Origin: an uncultured Alphaproteobacteria bacterium
GTDB taxonomy: Bacteria; Pseudomonadota; Alphaproteobacteria; Puniceispirillales; UBA1172
Length of the DNA: 64,000 nucleotides
Direction of reading: 5' to 3'
Assembly: GCA_958431225.1 (NCBI GenBank)
Contig: OY288107.1
Span: 1 to 64,000, forward strand
Part shown: in pieces, positions 20,801 to 31,500 of the stretch
Layout of the letters: each line of letters begins with the position of its first letter
Position numbering within the stretch: the first letter of the stretch is position 1
Made by a program: the position numbers and the translations under genes
The notes under the pieces: model-generated
Databases searched by the model: none
What the model saw: only the letters and a program-made list of their open reading frames with translations
What the model was told of the DNA's origin: nothing

Positions 20801-22412
20801 CATAAGCGTGGAAATCACCGCTAAATTCGGCTTCATCCACATCGCGCACGACGATTTGCAAATCTATGAATTCGGAAAGGACGCCGCTTGCGCCGGGGGT
20901 GGCGTCTTTGACCGCGACTTGCAGATTGATGACCGCATCATAATATTCCGCCCCCATACCATAGAGATCAATCGTAGCACCGTAACTAACCGCCTCATAA
21001 TCCAGCGTTGCGTCAGGCGCGCCATTCTCACCCTCTTTCAGTGCCAGAGCAAAAGTCCCGTCATTCGTTGGAACCATTTCAAAATAATCGGCAAATTCAC
21101 CGCGGAACATCCATTCAGGGTTAAGCACCGTGCCAGAAATCCAAACACCGCCACTAATCGTATCACCTATACCATCGCTCGCACGGTCAAGGATGATGCC
21201 TCTATCTTGGGGGCGGTCATTTTCATAGACAATGCCCACAGGCGTGACCGGACCAAAACCATAATCCTTATCATTGAAAAGTTGTATCTGCGGGGCTTCT
21301 TTAACATCAATTTCCACATCAACATAGGTAGGGGCGTGGTCGTATCCTGCTGAGACCCGCACTTGTAGCGTGGTTATGCCGGTTGAAATTTCTGCGCGCT
21401 TGTCCTCATTTACATGAATCACCCCGCGATTGTTGATGAGATAAGGTCCATCGTAATTTCCTGCCGCATCGCCGACAATTTCAAACCGCACCGGCGCGCC
21501 GTTTTTTGAGATGGCGTTGATGATGCCGACATAGTTATCATGTTCGCCGACGATAAATTCCACCTGCACTTCGGGTTCATCGGCGTTCATATCCTCGTTC
21601 AAAATGACCACAGGATTGGGGCTTAACGTGGCATCTTCAACCGCCTCAACGACAGCAACCGCACCCTCAGCCAAATCGGTGTAATCTTCCGCCTCATCGT
21701 GTCCTAGCCCGGCTTCTTGTTTGGCTTTGTTGTCTGCTAGATATTTTGCCAAGCCTTGCACCACCTGAATCACCGGCGCACCGCTTGCGTCAAGGTAGCT
21801 TTGGGGCTGGAGGAGCGCATCGGCGATTTCTTCAATTTCTTCGGGAGTGTAAAAGCCGCCACCCTCATTAAGGATTCGCATCAACGCATCTTCCAAATCT
21901 TCGTTCGGGTCGTTCGCCGTCTGCACAATCAAATCGGTGATGGGGGAAGCAATGCTGTGCCGCCCATCTGCGCCGGGAACAGAACGATATTCGCCGTCAA
22001 GTTTCTGGTTAGTATCCGCATCAAACGCACCATCCAGAATCGCCATAAAGGGGCGTCCGTAAAGCTCATCAGGGATGCCATGCGCTAACCCACGCGAATC
22101 GGTGGTGAAGCCGTGAGGGTATTGCTCATCTTGGATCAAGATATCATCCGCATCAACGTTGCCATCGCCAGTCATATCAAAATAAATCCGCGCCTGTTGC
22201 ACGGGGCTAGCATTGACGCTAACAGTGTTGCCACGAGCACCACCGCCGCCGCCATCAGAAAACAGATTATCCAAACTGCCGCAAGCAGCTAAAACCACGC
22301 CCGATATAGTCCAGACGCTAGCCGTGAAGCCCGATGATGTGGCGCGTTTTTTACGTGACGATTTATCGTTATCATCAATGAGATGGTTATTCCGATTAAG
22401 ATCATTTGGCAT
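14805..22412 (-). CDS. Giant cadherin/Ig-like lipoprotein, subfamily A (2535 aa)
   Basis: The chosen start is the ATG at 22412 (MPNDLNRNNH...), with AAGGGGA about 8 bases upstream; an upstream TTG at 22445 has no such support. The leader ends in SGVVLAAC (lipobox Cys44), followed by Gly-Ser and a Gly-rich linker, which suggests lipidation and, with no Asp at +2, outer-membrane sorting. Next comes a shared domain starting SPVQQARIYFD with a Ca-loop-like DMTGDGNVDADD and ending ASPITDLI. The long body holds cadherin-like domains and several copies of a composite unit marked by DPDGVNGxYxYTWY, SVDVSYTD, DGNLNLG, LIFTGN and VELQLEVR. Near the C-terminus GIYDADGDG occurs twice, a probable Ca2+-binding loop. 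The tail is AKIPNRQSEAHDP then DPIIAEG. No RTX block was seen, and no cysteine beyond the lipobox. It is the closest paralogue of the gene at 56880-63374. An adhesive or cell-recognition role is inferred. Confidence 0.87.
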   Translation of the reverse strand: MPNDLNRNNHLIDDNDKSSRKKRATSSGFTASVWTISGVVLAACGSLDNLFSDGGGGGARGNTVSVNASPVQQARIYFDMTGDGNVDADDILIQDEQYPHGFTTDSRGLAHGIPDELYGRPFMAILDGAFDADTNQKLDGEYRSVPGADGRHSIASPITDLIVQTANDPNEDLEDALMRILNEGGGFYTPEEIEEIADALLQPQSYLDASGAPVIQVVQGLAKYLADNKAKQEAGLGHDEAEDYTDLAEGAVAVVEAVEDATLSPNPVVILNEDMNADEPEVQVEFIVGEHDNYVGIINAISKNGAPVRFEIVGDAAGNYDGPYLINNRGVIHVNEDKRAEISTGITTLQVRVSAGYDHAPTYVDVEIDVKEAPQIQLFNDKDYGFGPVTPVGIVYENDRPQDRGIILDRASDGIGDTISGGVWISGTVLNPEWMFRGEFADYFEMVPTNDGTFALALKEGENGAPDATLDYEAVSYGATIDLYGMGAEYYDAVINLQVAVKDATPGASGVLSEFIDLQIVVRDVDEAEFSGDFHAYVVEDERVENDHIYARGVVNIDKMPYDATFTINEGAGVTEANGIYTVALDYGTFTYNLESGEWVYAVENAHDDVQSMNAADSFSDIFSLEVTDRDGTIASRAVYLNVLGANEHIHLQGHGSPDSDGAARFNVVAEPHSYSTSRYEVYDLHLNLITPDPDGVNGGYTYTWYRHDPGRAPVVVQEDRTIYPYNGRPFFVPADDFYEISLYNNGRLEAGSYFSVDVSYTDTAGNEHVVTATYLGDKTYVDTIVVGTDDFDGNLNLGNAVPAVESRGFRTSDHNFNYAFSTRKMYNDLFQEVRGDVEYELIDTGAHYERLFYLNADNELIFTGNARDASLLGDSVELQLEVRAPDDTTEILTHTIVVDVTGESIFGWATEAEYVYYRDEVRIFRRQVVDEIAPDSEGIEGVYNYQWEYIPAPADALAGRVVAPGTVGGSQNWYLMTTEQQDAVANRGAQLRVTITYTDGAGNQESVLLATPTLFFHLNDTQEVTVLEGAYGTSDVVARANTETRNPNANIRYELTENPDNLFTIDAQTSAISFASAMMGAEALDYEDSNQQKRYVLEVMATDTSLDAGNTATHRIFINLGNADEDDAVYAVRGVIGDGETLRAVLETPDLDGGMTDIRYQWLVDGVEIAGATGATYTIGTANLYADYQLRVSYNDAASQDGDDPRSTSATAKTLIFAERADDYAPLIAESREGALLTVQATYDGEADDVAYALIGADETLFQINADSGTISLANGAGLDYATATEHSLTVEATYTDAGRTFTKLADITINVGELVNNNAPDLTAPTDTGRTRDDRPAPIEGTDTGIRLSVADVDIDEANKHEFSITGTEADKFEVKEINGALAVFLKAEQSIDYDSLTADEQANGIALTITITDELDDGTQPTDDVDVTITEYNSLSWEADAGPQRFWVPEGAKTAGAAVASAAVISAEAGDVSYAFAGGSLTSGIFSINPDTGEITYTADTTLASRTTHQYVLNAVASHATNGDTLAAEITIDVQNEGIYLTGNGQTHGSAEFIIRRGVDFASPHHAYQLTVSPIQEDPDGVNGRYVYTWYRHDPGAANPVVVDEDEYVPPFDYTGPDVFLPAERYYVLNNREAEQIEEGSYFSVDVSYTDGAGNAHVVNTAYRGDKTYADTLVLGEHKLDGNLNLGVSVPAALGKRHRDNEVLYELVNTGAAYEDLFELNDAGELIFTGNTRDVALLGGGVELQLEVRVPDETDEVFTHTIVVDVTGTSTFELARSTIGGLEHFFEVTEITPDPDGVVATHSYFSGTRVEVYSYRWFFEEVGQAPIVLHEDGYSQQRTGRPYIPAGDDYATTEWHSEKLAEGGYFFVDITYTDGDGNVHDVRVTTRAEYTLEGTATPGATLEVHGLNTDYADIDDSIPIKYRWFEQDADGANRVYIGDDTSTTHVLADTNAAKTYGVVVEYTNTNGGTFTAAKGNAHEVIADSVVFDAATYTDTSSHDAADEDFSGFDPTPYFGDASNDDIDYQFAPGSTTDNGNTLRIKAGSGNTIIEEVKDGTAFDLLQINTDTGAISYAGDTYLDATDFALTPRQSKTYTINVRGIYDADGDGVDADDPYADVPYVISVAGTPPPHALFDLALTIDQYNNARLELTELFADPDGIDGRYVYTWTEYEKGKDPYKFSYDIDEKIYYEGGTILKEHRKFQADHDVPLGPDDVTNLANGASYEVMVAYTDNAGNYHEVITSTTAGYAIEGYATPGATLRAYEISPDIYGTDTAVDITYRWFAQDPDGANREYIHVGTSDTYTLTTTTADKVYGVVVEYTDNNGVTYTVADGNAPEVLADSVVFDKDVYVEPVSGLHENNGYGFNFGETAPSIFTTEPYFGDVSNDNIHYEFAPGSSANNGYSISIKAGSNNSILQETKGSKTIDIVTIDSATGDITHASGGYFDAGRQIHNKPDEFITYNLNVRGIYDADGDGIDTDDPYADVTVQIKVYGKPRNSELDGEAKIPNRQSEAHDPYDPDETPPPLDPIIAEG
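18924..19518 (-). repeat. DNA segment nearly identical to 59901-60495
   Basis: This stretch of the 2535-residue gene aligns without gaps to the gene 40,977 bases away. In the part 19205-19518 I counted about three mismatches by eye, far more alike than the flanks. It encodes a cadherin-like domain and part of the next Ig-like domain (around GGSQNWYLMTTEQQDA and VTVLEGAYGTSDV). Confidence 0.85.
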
Positions 22413-22465
22413 AGTTAAGTCCCCTTTCCTGTGTATTGCAGTCAAGATTCATCAATATATTGTGT

Positions 22466-22493
22466 ATTATATAGGATATATCGCAACAATCAA
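22466..22493 (-). promoter_or_regulatory. Putative sigma70 promoter of the 2535-residue lipoprotein gene
   Basis: On the minus strand TTGATT (22488-22493) and a perfect TATAAT (22466-22471) are 16 bases apart. A long A/T tract (about 22494-22512) lies immediately upstream of the -35, in the position of an UP element. The whole stretch is almost identical to the region in front of the paralogue at 63374. The implied leader is about 45 bases and includes the AAGGGGA ribosome site. Confidence 0.6.
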
Positions 22494-22519
22494 CAAAAAA
22501 ATAAAAAAAATTCCCCGCA

Positions 22520-22583
22520 CCTAAATTCGCGCCCACGCCGCCGCGCCGTCCCTTTTAATTCGCGCCGTCCCTGCCCCTTTGCG
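22520..22583. repeat. GC-rich intergenic repeat, single-copy site
   Basis: Between the stop of the 26-kb gene and the A/T tract lies CGCGCCCACGCCGCCGC (22528-22544), flanked by AAATTCG and GCCGTCCCT, then a partial copy AATTCGCGCCGTCCCTG. The same 17-base core occurs four times at 63511-63645. Confidence 0.7.
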
Positions 22584-22585
22584 GT

Positions 22586-25500
22586 TTAGGCATTGGGGTC
22601 GGTGTCTGGTATTGGCACTATGCCTGTTAGGGGGTCGTCGTGGTCTGGGGTTATTGGTGGGGCTGTTTGGAGTGTTGGGAGTGGGGATACGTTTATTGTT
22701 ATGGTTTCGGTAAGGGCGTTGGTTATGGTGTTGCCGTTGCCTTGGTCGGTGGCGGTTACTTCAATTTCGTATTGGGTGTTGGCGGCCCATCTGCTGGTGG
22801 TTTTTAGGCTGATTTGTCCGGCGTTGTTTATGTTGAATAGTGCGGCGTCTGTGCCTCCTGTTATGGCGTAGGTGATTTCCCCTATGCCGGTTGCTGACAC
22901 GGTTGCTAGGGTGTTTCCTGCTGTTTTTGTGCCTTCTATTTCGTCAAAATTTGTTAAGCCGAAGCGGACGGATGGGTCTTCAAAGCGGTCGGGGAGTTCG
23001 TTTAGGATGCGTAGATTGTTGTGGGCGGTGATGAGCATGCCGTTTTCGTCTTGAGCAGCAAAATAGTTTTTGAATAGCGTGTTGTCGGTTAGGAATTCTT
23101 CAGCGTCTAGTGGTGCCTCGCCTGTTGGTCCTATTTTGTCTCGGGCGAATCCTACATAGTGTTGGGCGTAGTCTTCCCAATAGATGTTTAGGCGTAGGAC
23201 AATTTCTTCGACGTAATTGATGGTTAAGGCTTTTTCGCCGCCTAAGTGGATTTCCACGCCAGTTAACAGATAATGCTTTCTAAACAGCCCTGTTGGGGTG
23301 TGTTTATCCACCATATCGGTAATCGGTTTAATCCGCACCATCCCGCCGGCGGTGCCTAGATTCGCCGCGCTCATGAAATCATCTAGGCTTATGGGGGTTG
23401 CGCCGTCTGTGTCTACTAGGAATAGCCTGTCTTCGCCGGGGCGGAAATTGTTTATGGTTTCGTGTCCGTCGGTTGCTTCAAAGCCTCCATCGGCTGAATT
23501 TATGCGGTAATAGATGGTTTCAAAATCACCTTCGTCGGTGGAAAGGGTGATGGTGTCGTCGCCGCTTTGTCCGCCCCAGATGTGGTCGTTGCCGCCTTTG
23601 CCGTTGATGGTTTCTGTGGCTAGCCCGCCTTGCACGGTGTCGGTGGCGGTGGAGCCTATTACGCCGGTGACGGGGGCTTCTATGGTTAGGGAGGCGGTGG
23701 TTTTTTTGCCTACGCCATCGGTGTGGCTGATGGTGACGCCATAATTCATGCCTTCGGGGAGGGCGTGTCCTCTGATGTCTAGGTTTGATGCGCTGGTGTC
23801 GGCAATGTCAAATAGGTCACGCCTGACGCCGCTATCGGTGATGCTATACCATTCATAATTGACGACACGCACGCCATCGGGGTCGGGGCGGGTTGTGTTG
23901 ACGAGCAGATGGGTTGCATCGGGGTTCACCGTCAGGCTAAATTGTGCCGGAAGGTCGCCGTTGGGGTCAAAATCGGGGCTAGGCACATGCACATCAAATA
24001 TGGCTTTGGTGACTTTTCCGTTGATTTGGTCATTAATCCATAATTCACCGATGACCATAATGAGAAAATCATCATCCGTGGTGCGTGTGCCTCTTGTGTG
24101 ATAGAAGGCGACGTTATCATTGGTGTTGGTGTCTTCACCCGCACCTAATAATTCCAGTGGATACCTAACATACTCCCTTGAACCTGTAATATCGCTATTA
24201 TCAATGAGGGTTTTGAGCGATGTGCCGGGTTTGGCGTCGGCTGAATCATCCCAACGGATATTGAGGAATTCTTGCAAACGCGCCAGCCATTCCGCTTCGT
24301 TGGTAATGGTATCAAGTATGGCTTTTTGTTCTGCGGTGACATGGACGCGCAAATGATTTTCTCGATGGCTTTCATCATGTTGGACATCATTATATCTAAA
24401 CTCCGCTATAATATCGGTATTACCCTCCAGCTCCCGCGTATCAAGGTAATAGGTAGCAAGCGAGACGTACTGATTAGTCGCAGCCGAAACTTTAGGTGAC
24501 CCGGGCGCCGCGATGCCCCGCAAGAAATCAATGCCATCACCGCCATAGATAATCCCCCCTAGTTCTTCTGGAATATCTCTGGTGACATCAAGGCGCGAAC
24601 CAACTCCAGACGCTAGATAGTCATCCCCATGCCCGCCAAAAATGTGGTCTATCCCGCGTCCGCCTCGGATGAAATCATTGCCCGCCCCGCCATAGATAAG
24701 GTCATCATGTGTATGCCCTGTTGGAATTCCTACGCTATCCTCATAGGCATCGCCGATAAGCGTGTCATTGCCAGCCCCGCCGTGGATGATGTCATCGCCT
24801 TGATGCCCATAAATGGTCTCATGACCGCCCATGCCATAAATGATGTCATCACCATAGAAACCATAAAAATTATCCGTGCCATCACCGCCGATTAAAACAT
24901 CTGGATCAAATGAGCCGAGTTTCATTTGAACCCCGACGATAATTTTTATCGTGCGGATATCTTTCCTTATCGTGTGGTTATTAAGAAATACAATACTCAG
25001 GATCTCAATACCAGTCCTGAGTTCTGTTTTATATAAAGGCGTGCCTCCCGTCCAGTGGAGTTTGAAACCAGTCGGATCACCCCCCCCTCCCGATTCAGTT
25101 GCCCTTAGAGGTATGCGTGGGATGTCAGGATCGTCCCCGTCAGGAAACTTCCCGCGACCGTCAACATGATTGCCGTCATTGCCGGCGATATACGGATTAA
25201 CATGCGCATCCACTAGGTTAACCACGATTCGGTCGCCCTCCCTATCTTGAAAAACTGGAATCTCCATATGATGCCCCGGGCGTCTGTGCCCCACATCTAT
25301 CACGTAATAGTTAGCACCCGGCCCCTCCTCAAGATCCCAGGAGGCATTATCAATCCCGACCCCGGGATCAATATCAACCCCGCCAAGAGCCACATTCCGC
25401 GACGTAAAGAAACTCTGAGGCACATGAAAAATATCACTCCCATTCCCGCCCTCAAGTCTGTCATCGCCAAGACCCGCATAAAGAATATCATTCCCTTTCC

Positions 25501-28500
25501 CGCCATTAATTTTGTCGTCGCCTGCCCCGCCATAAAGAATATCATTCCCATTCCCGCCCCTAATATTCTCATCATGATCCAAACCAATAATCAAATCAGC
25601 ACCGCCATTGCCATTGATGTCAGTCTTACGCGGTGCGCCGTTAATCACATCATCGCCATCCGTGCCTGCAATTACAGGATTAAGAATCCTGCCAGCATCA
25701 TCAATGAAGCGGAATGTATCATAGGTGGGCAGGTTTGAACCCGCATCAATGTAGGACACGGTAACCCTAATTATCGTGCCTGAATCCTCGGGCACCGTGT
25801 CATAGGTGGCAGAATTTGTGCCTATATTCACAACATTCCCATTCGCATCGGTGCGTGTCCAACTATAAATCTCACTGCCAGCGACAATGCCATCGGGGTC
25901 TTCGCGTGTTCTCGTCACGCGCAAGGTTTCCTCAAATGGCGCTGTTGGAATCACCGAAAATTCATACGCCGCACTGCCCTCATCTACATTGCCTAATTCA
26001 ACACGGACGGGCGTGCTATGGATGACCGAAACCGCATCATTGACGCCGAATACCACCACATCGCCCCTAAACGGTTGCCCATCGGCATCGGTGCGGGTTG
26101 GGGCGGTTTCGTAATCATATATATCGCCCTTATGCCACAACACATCATCCACAAGATAGAACTGATGGATGGCGGCGTTGAATGCGACGCCATTGACGCT
26201 GATGATGGAATAGGTCAATGCCTTGCCCGTCCCGCCAGTAGCCCGCAAATTCCCCAATGCCAAAGGAGCACCGCCAGCATTTTCAAGCACTATGCCCCCG
26301 AGAATCCGCCACTGAATCGGCTCGGGTGAAAAACGCAACGGCGAATCTACAATGGCAAAATTGATGGAACCTAACTCCTCCGCACGATTGACGCCATCAT
26401 CCACGTAATAGGTCAGGGCGACCGATTGTTCGGTGAAATAAAATACCGGTTGGAATGATTTTAGAAATAACTCCCAAACGCCATTGCCTTGGTTGCGGAA
26501 TTCAAAGCGGTTGTCATTGAGCCCAAAGGTGAATTCGTTGTTGGTATCCCTGTCGGTGATGGTGATGCTATAACCGGTGCTGACATCCTCACGATTGCCA
26601 TCGCCATCGGTGCCGGTGAATGTGAGGGTCGCACCCATCGGGGCTGAGGTCGTATAGGTCGGCACAATATCATTAACATCGCCCACCGCAACCCTCAATG
26701 TATGCGTGGCTATTTGTGCCGGGGTGCCGCCATCGGTGGCGGTGATGGTTAATAGGTATTTTGAAATGTTGTCAAAATTTAGAGATTTGCCCGCCGCAAC
26801 GCTAATACCGCCATTGTCATCAATGGTGAAAACATCGCCTAAATTGCCAGATGTGATTTCATAACTTACATCATTATTCGGGGAGGTGCCATCAGCATCA
26901 GTGGTTGAAAGCGTCGCAAATACGCCATCAATAGAAGTGCGGTCGGCATAAATGAAAACGTCCGAGGTGAATTCATCGGGTAGGGCATCAATGATTTTTA
27001 AATCATTGACATAGGCTTTCAGCAGGGTGTTATCACGCAAACGCGGACCAACATCCCGCACATAGATATATTCACGATATTGACCACTAATTGTGCCCTC
27101 TAGCGTGCCAAGGAAGGGTTGGGATTCGGTTGAAAAACGCTCGGCACCACGAAAGGCAGGTTGGCTATCTTCGGCAAAATTAAGCGTCAGGGCTTTGGTG
27201 CCAGAAATGTAAATGTTTATCCCGCCTAAATTGCTCATGACCGTGCCTTCAATTCGGACAAAAATCGGTTCAAGATATAATTTGCCATCATTGGTCTTTG
27301 TCGTGCCAAGACGCGCATCGGACAAGAAATCATCCAAATCAATCGTAGAGGCGTCCGTATCAACTAAAATCAGATTGTCCTCATTATAGCGGAAATCATT
27401 GACGATAACCGTGCGATCCTGCGTTGCCTGCAAACCATCGCCGCTTGAGCTGAAGCGGTAATAGATGGTCTCCGCACTGCCTCTGGCTTCGGCAAGGTTG
27501 ATGGTCTCATCGCCCGGCACCGCCCAAGTCTTCCCAATAAGAACGCCAGCCTGCGTATACTCGTCAATGACCCTATCGCCCCCCCCGCCCCAAATGTGGT
27601 CATCGCCCCTGCCGCTATTAATCGTATCACCGCCAGCACCGCCATTGATGTATTCATCCGCACCCGTGCCCATGAGCGTATCAGCATCCTCAGTGCCGAT
27701 AAGTGCCGCACCAACCCCCGCCGCCGTTTGCACCGCACCAAATACCGGCTTATGCTCATTGACGTCATTGATACGGATAGTGACGGTGGCGATATCCGTG
27801 TCATTCGGCGATGGCGTGCCTAGGCCGCCTCCCGTCTCAGTAGCGGTGATGGTTAGGGTGTATTCTGTGGTGTCGCTTTCATAATCCAACTCCTGCCTGA
27901 GGTGGAGGGTGCCATCTCCATTAATGTAGAATAGATTTGCATCATTGCCTCTGATGATGCTATAGCCAATCGATGACGGCGAGCCTGAACTGTCGCTGCT
28001 TGTCGCCTCCAATGTTGCTACTAGGCCTTTGGTATTTTCATCTATGTGTTTGACCTGACTGCCCTTGCCGGCGGCGAAGCCCACCGATGAAGCAGCCGAA
28101 ACCAAGAACCTAACCGAACCTGTATCCGTCGCCGTATTCTTACCATCACTGACGCTATAGGTAAGGTCGATTCTTTCTGCGCCGATGGCTTGATTCTTTT
28201 TGAGGAATAACGCCCACACGCCATTGCCTTGGTCTTGGAATTCAAAACGGTCGCCGCCGCCGCTAACAGGAACGGCGAAATTATTGACGCTATCGGCATC
28301 CGTGATCGTAATGCTATAACCGATGGCGAAGTCGGTGGCATGCCCGCTTGTCGCATTCAGGGAAGCGGTGCCAGCAGTCGTGTAAGTGGGGACAATATCA
28401 TTAGCATCGGTGACCGTAATGGCGATATTATGTGCCACTAGACGCGACGGGGTGCCGCCATCATAGGCATGGATGGCTAGGTTGTATTTGGTGGTGGTTT

Positions 28501-31500
28501 CGTAATCTAGTGTCTTGCCTGTCGCCACGCTAAGCGCGCCAGTCATCTCATTAATGGTGAAAACACCGCCCACATTGCCACTAAAGATTTTATAGCGCAC
28601 TTCATTATTCGGGGCAGTGCCATCGGCGTCAACCGCCGTAATCGTGGCAAATGCCGCATCCGCATCGGTGAGGGATTCAGAAATTTCTACGCTTGTCGGG
28701 CTTGCGACCAATACCGGGGCAAAATTGTTGATATCGCGCACATTGATGATAATATCGCCAGTTTGGTAAGCGTCATTGACGCCATCATCTGCGGTGACCC
28801 GTAGCGTGATTTGTGTTTCGGTTTCGTATTCCAAAATCTCATTAGCTTTGAGATGGACATGCCATTCGGTATTAAACTGCCCACGCACGACTTCAAAGCG
28901 ATTGCCGGCATCGCCTTGCACCGAGAAATGATGCGGTTCTAGGTCAGGGATGATCCCCGCTTCCTGCGAGCTAAGGATTAGCGTCACCCCCGCATATACC
29001 GATTCATCGGCAGGGGTGGGTTGCTCATCAATCGTGTAAGTGCTCGCTTGATTGGAACGCGTCAGAATCGGGGCGGTATCATTGACATCGGTGATGGTGA
29101 GCACCACCGGGATGGCATTACTATCATTTGCGCCATCAGTGGCTATGACGGACAGCAGAATGGCATCGTTTTCATCCAAGCCTGTTTCGGTTTCATAATC
29201 AATCGTCATGCCGGCTTTCAATTTGAGCGTCCAAACATCTTCCACCAGTGCGACCTCAAATTTGCCCGCCAGTGCCTCCTGTGCGGCAGTAGGGGCATCA
29301 GCACCAGCCATAACGCGGAATTCAAATTCGTTGTTCGTATCTATATCTTCAATGCTGAATGTGAGCGTGGTTAGGAGTTCGGGGGTTTCCGCATTATTGT
29401 TTTCAGCAAAATCTACCTCCGTAATGCCGCCAATAGTCTCATCGCCAATAGTATCATCGCCAATCACCGCTATCACCGGGGCAATATCGTTAGAATCCTC
29501 AATGCCGATGGTGATCATATACGTGTCTTGCATAGTCGGGGTGCCGCTATCGGTGGCGGTGATGGTTAGCGTGTAGCTAGTGGTGGTTTCAAAATCTAGA
29601 TTTTTGCCCGCCGCCACACTAATGCCGCCAGCATCATCAATGGTGAATACACCGTCCGTATTGCCCGTAATGATTTCATAATGCACCGTATTATTGAGGG
29701 GCGTAGCATCGAAATCCTTGGCAGGACGCATCACAAATGCACCATCAGCGTTGGTGCGCGCCTCGGGAATAAACACGTCCGTGGTGAAACCCGCAGGCAT
29801 GTCAGCATCATCAATAATCTGCAAATCAGCAACATAAGCATGGAGTAAGGTGTTGTCATTTAATTGCGGGGAATAAAGACCAAGATAACTACCAACAGCT
29901 GCGTTAATGAGTTTGCCAAAGAACGGCTCGCCTGCTTTTGTCCAGCGCTCGTCTGTGCCACGCACCTCAATAGCCTCGTAAAAATTTATGGTTAGGGATT
30001 CGGTGGCGTTAATCCAAATCTTTATCCCTGTCAATGTGATAACCGGAAGGGCAGTTCTGTCCATAATCACTTCAAGATTCAATTTGCCGTCAGCAATCAC
30101 ATTTTCATCAGCATCGCGTGTGCCAACATTCGCATCAGCCAAGAATTCGTCTAGGGTGATGACGCTCGCATCGGTATCAACGAAAACTAGCTTATCTTCA
30201 TAATAGCGGAAATTATTGACGGTCACCGTGCCATCTTCCGCCCGCAAACCGGCATCGGTTGAGCTGATGCGGTAATAGATGGTTTCGGTGCTACCCTGCC
30301 TGTTCGGTAGCGTGATGGTGTCAGCACCAGCAGTCCCGCCCCAGAGATGGTCATCACCGCCGCCACCATTAATCTCATCATTGCCCGCCCCGCCATCTAT
30401 GTATTCAATAGTATCAGCAGTGCCAGTTAGCGCGGTGGTGTCGGCGTCATTGCCATCCGTGCCGACAATACCACGATTCAATCCGTCCTCCAGTGTCAAT
30501 GGGTCTAATATCGGTGGATGATCATTGATATCACTCAAAAGAACCATAACGGTGGCGGTGTTCGTGGCACCTGATGTGTGGGTGGCAGTGATGGTTAGGG
30601 CGAATTCTGTTAGACCACCGGTCACTTGTTCAAATTCATAATCCAAGGTCCGCGTGATCCTGAGCGCGCCGGTGTTGGCATTAATGGCGAATAGATTGCC
30701 GCTAGGATTGCCGTCAGTGATGGCATAACTTATCGTCCCGCCTGTATCGGTGCTTGTCGCCTCTAAGTTTGCCAAGGTGGCGGGGACATCATTTTCATTT
30801 ATGCGTATGGTTTGACTGCCCCTGTTCTCGGTAAAGATTACTGTTGAATGGATAACCCGCACCGTGCTTGTCGCCCCGCCCCCGATTTCAACGTCAATTG
30901 TATCCTTATAGCTAACATCAACACCATGCCGCAACGCCGCATCAGCCGAGTCAGGTTTGTAAGTTGCTGAATTAGTGCCAACTTCGGTTTCAGTGTCGTC
31001 CGCGTTAATTCTAAACCAGCTATAACTAGCCACGCCAACAATGCCATCGGGGTCTTCCTTGCCCGGCACAAGCGCAACCTCCAAAGTGCCATCTTGTTTT
31101 TTCGTGATCGCATATTCCGCCTTGCCTTCGGTGACGGTGATTTCTACCCGCTGTGCGTCAAAACTTTCAACGGGTGTGCCAGCAACGTCTTTCACCTCAG
31201 AAAAGAATATATTGAACGCAAAAACCCCGTGGGTGTCGTGGTCTAATAGCGCATTTTCTTTGATGAATAATTGGAATGTGCCTAATCCATTGCTCGTCAC
31301 TTCAAATAAATCGCTATATGCGCCTTGGATTGTTGCCGTTGCGCCCTTTAGCGATTGCATTGTTAGGATGCTTTGGGCTAGCGGATTTGCCCCGCCTTTA
31401 TGTTCGGTGATTTCAAGCTGATGTACGGCGGCGGTTGGTTTTTCGTCCGTGCTCAGGATTTCAAACATATCCAAACTTGGTTGGCGCACTATACTCGCTA

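Noticed and set aside
20769-21353. 194-codon open frame on the plus strand
   Set aside because: It is antisense to the 2535-residue gene, has no ribosome site and no recognisable domain; long antisense frames are expected opposite low-stop, repetitive genes.
22413-22445. TTG start at 22445 for the 2535-residue gene
   Set aside because: The ATG at 22412 has a strong ribosome site and aligns with the MPNDLNRNN starts of the paralogue, whereas the TTG has neither.
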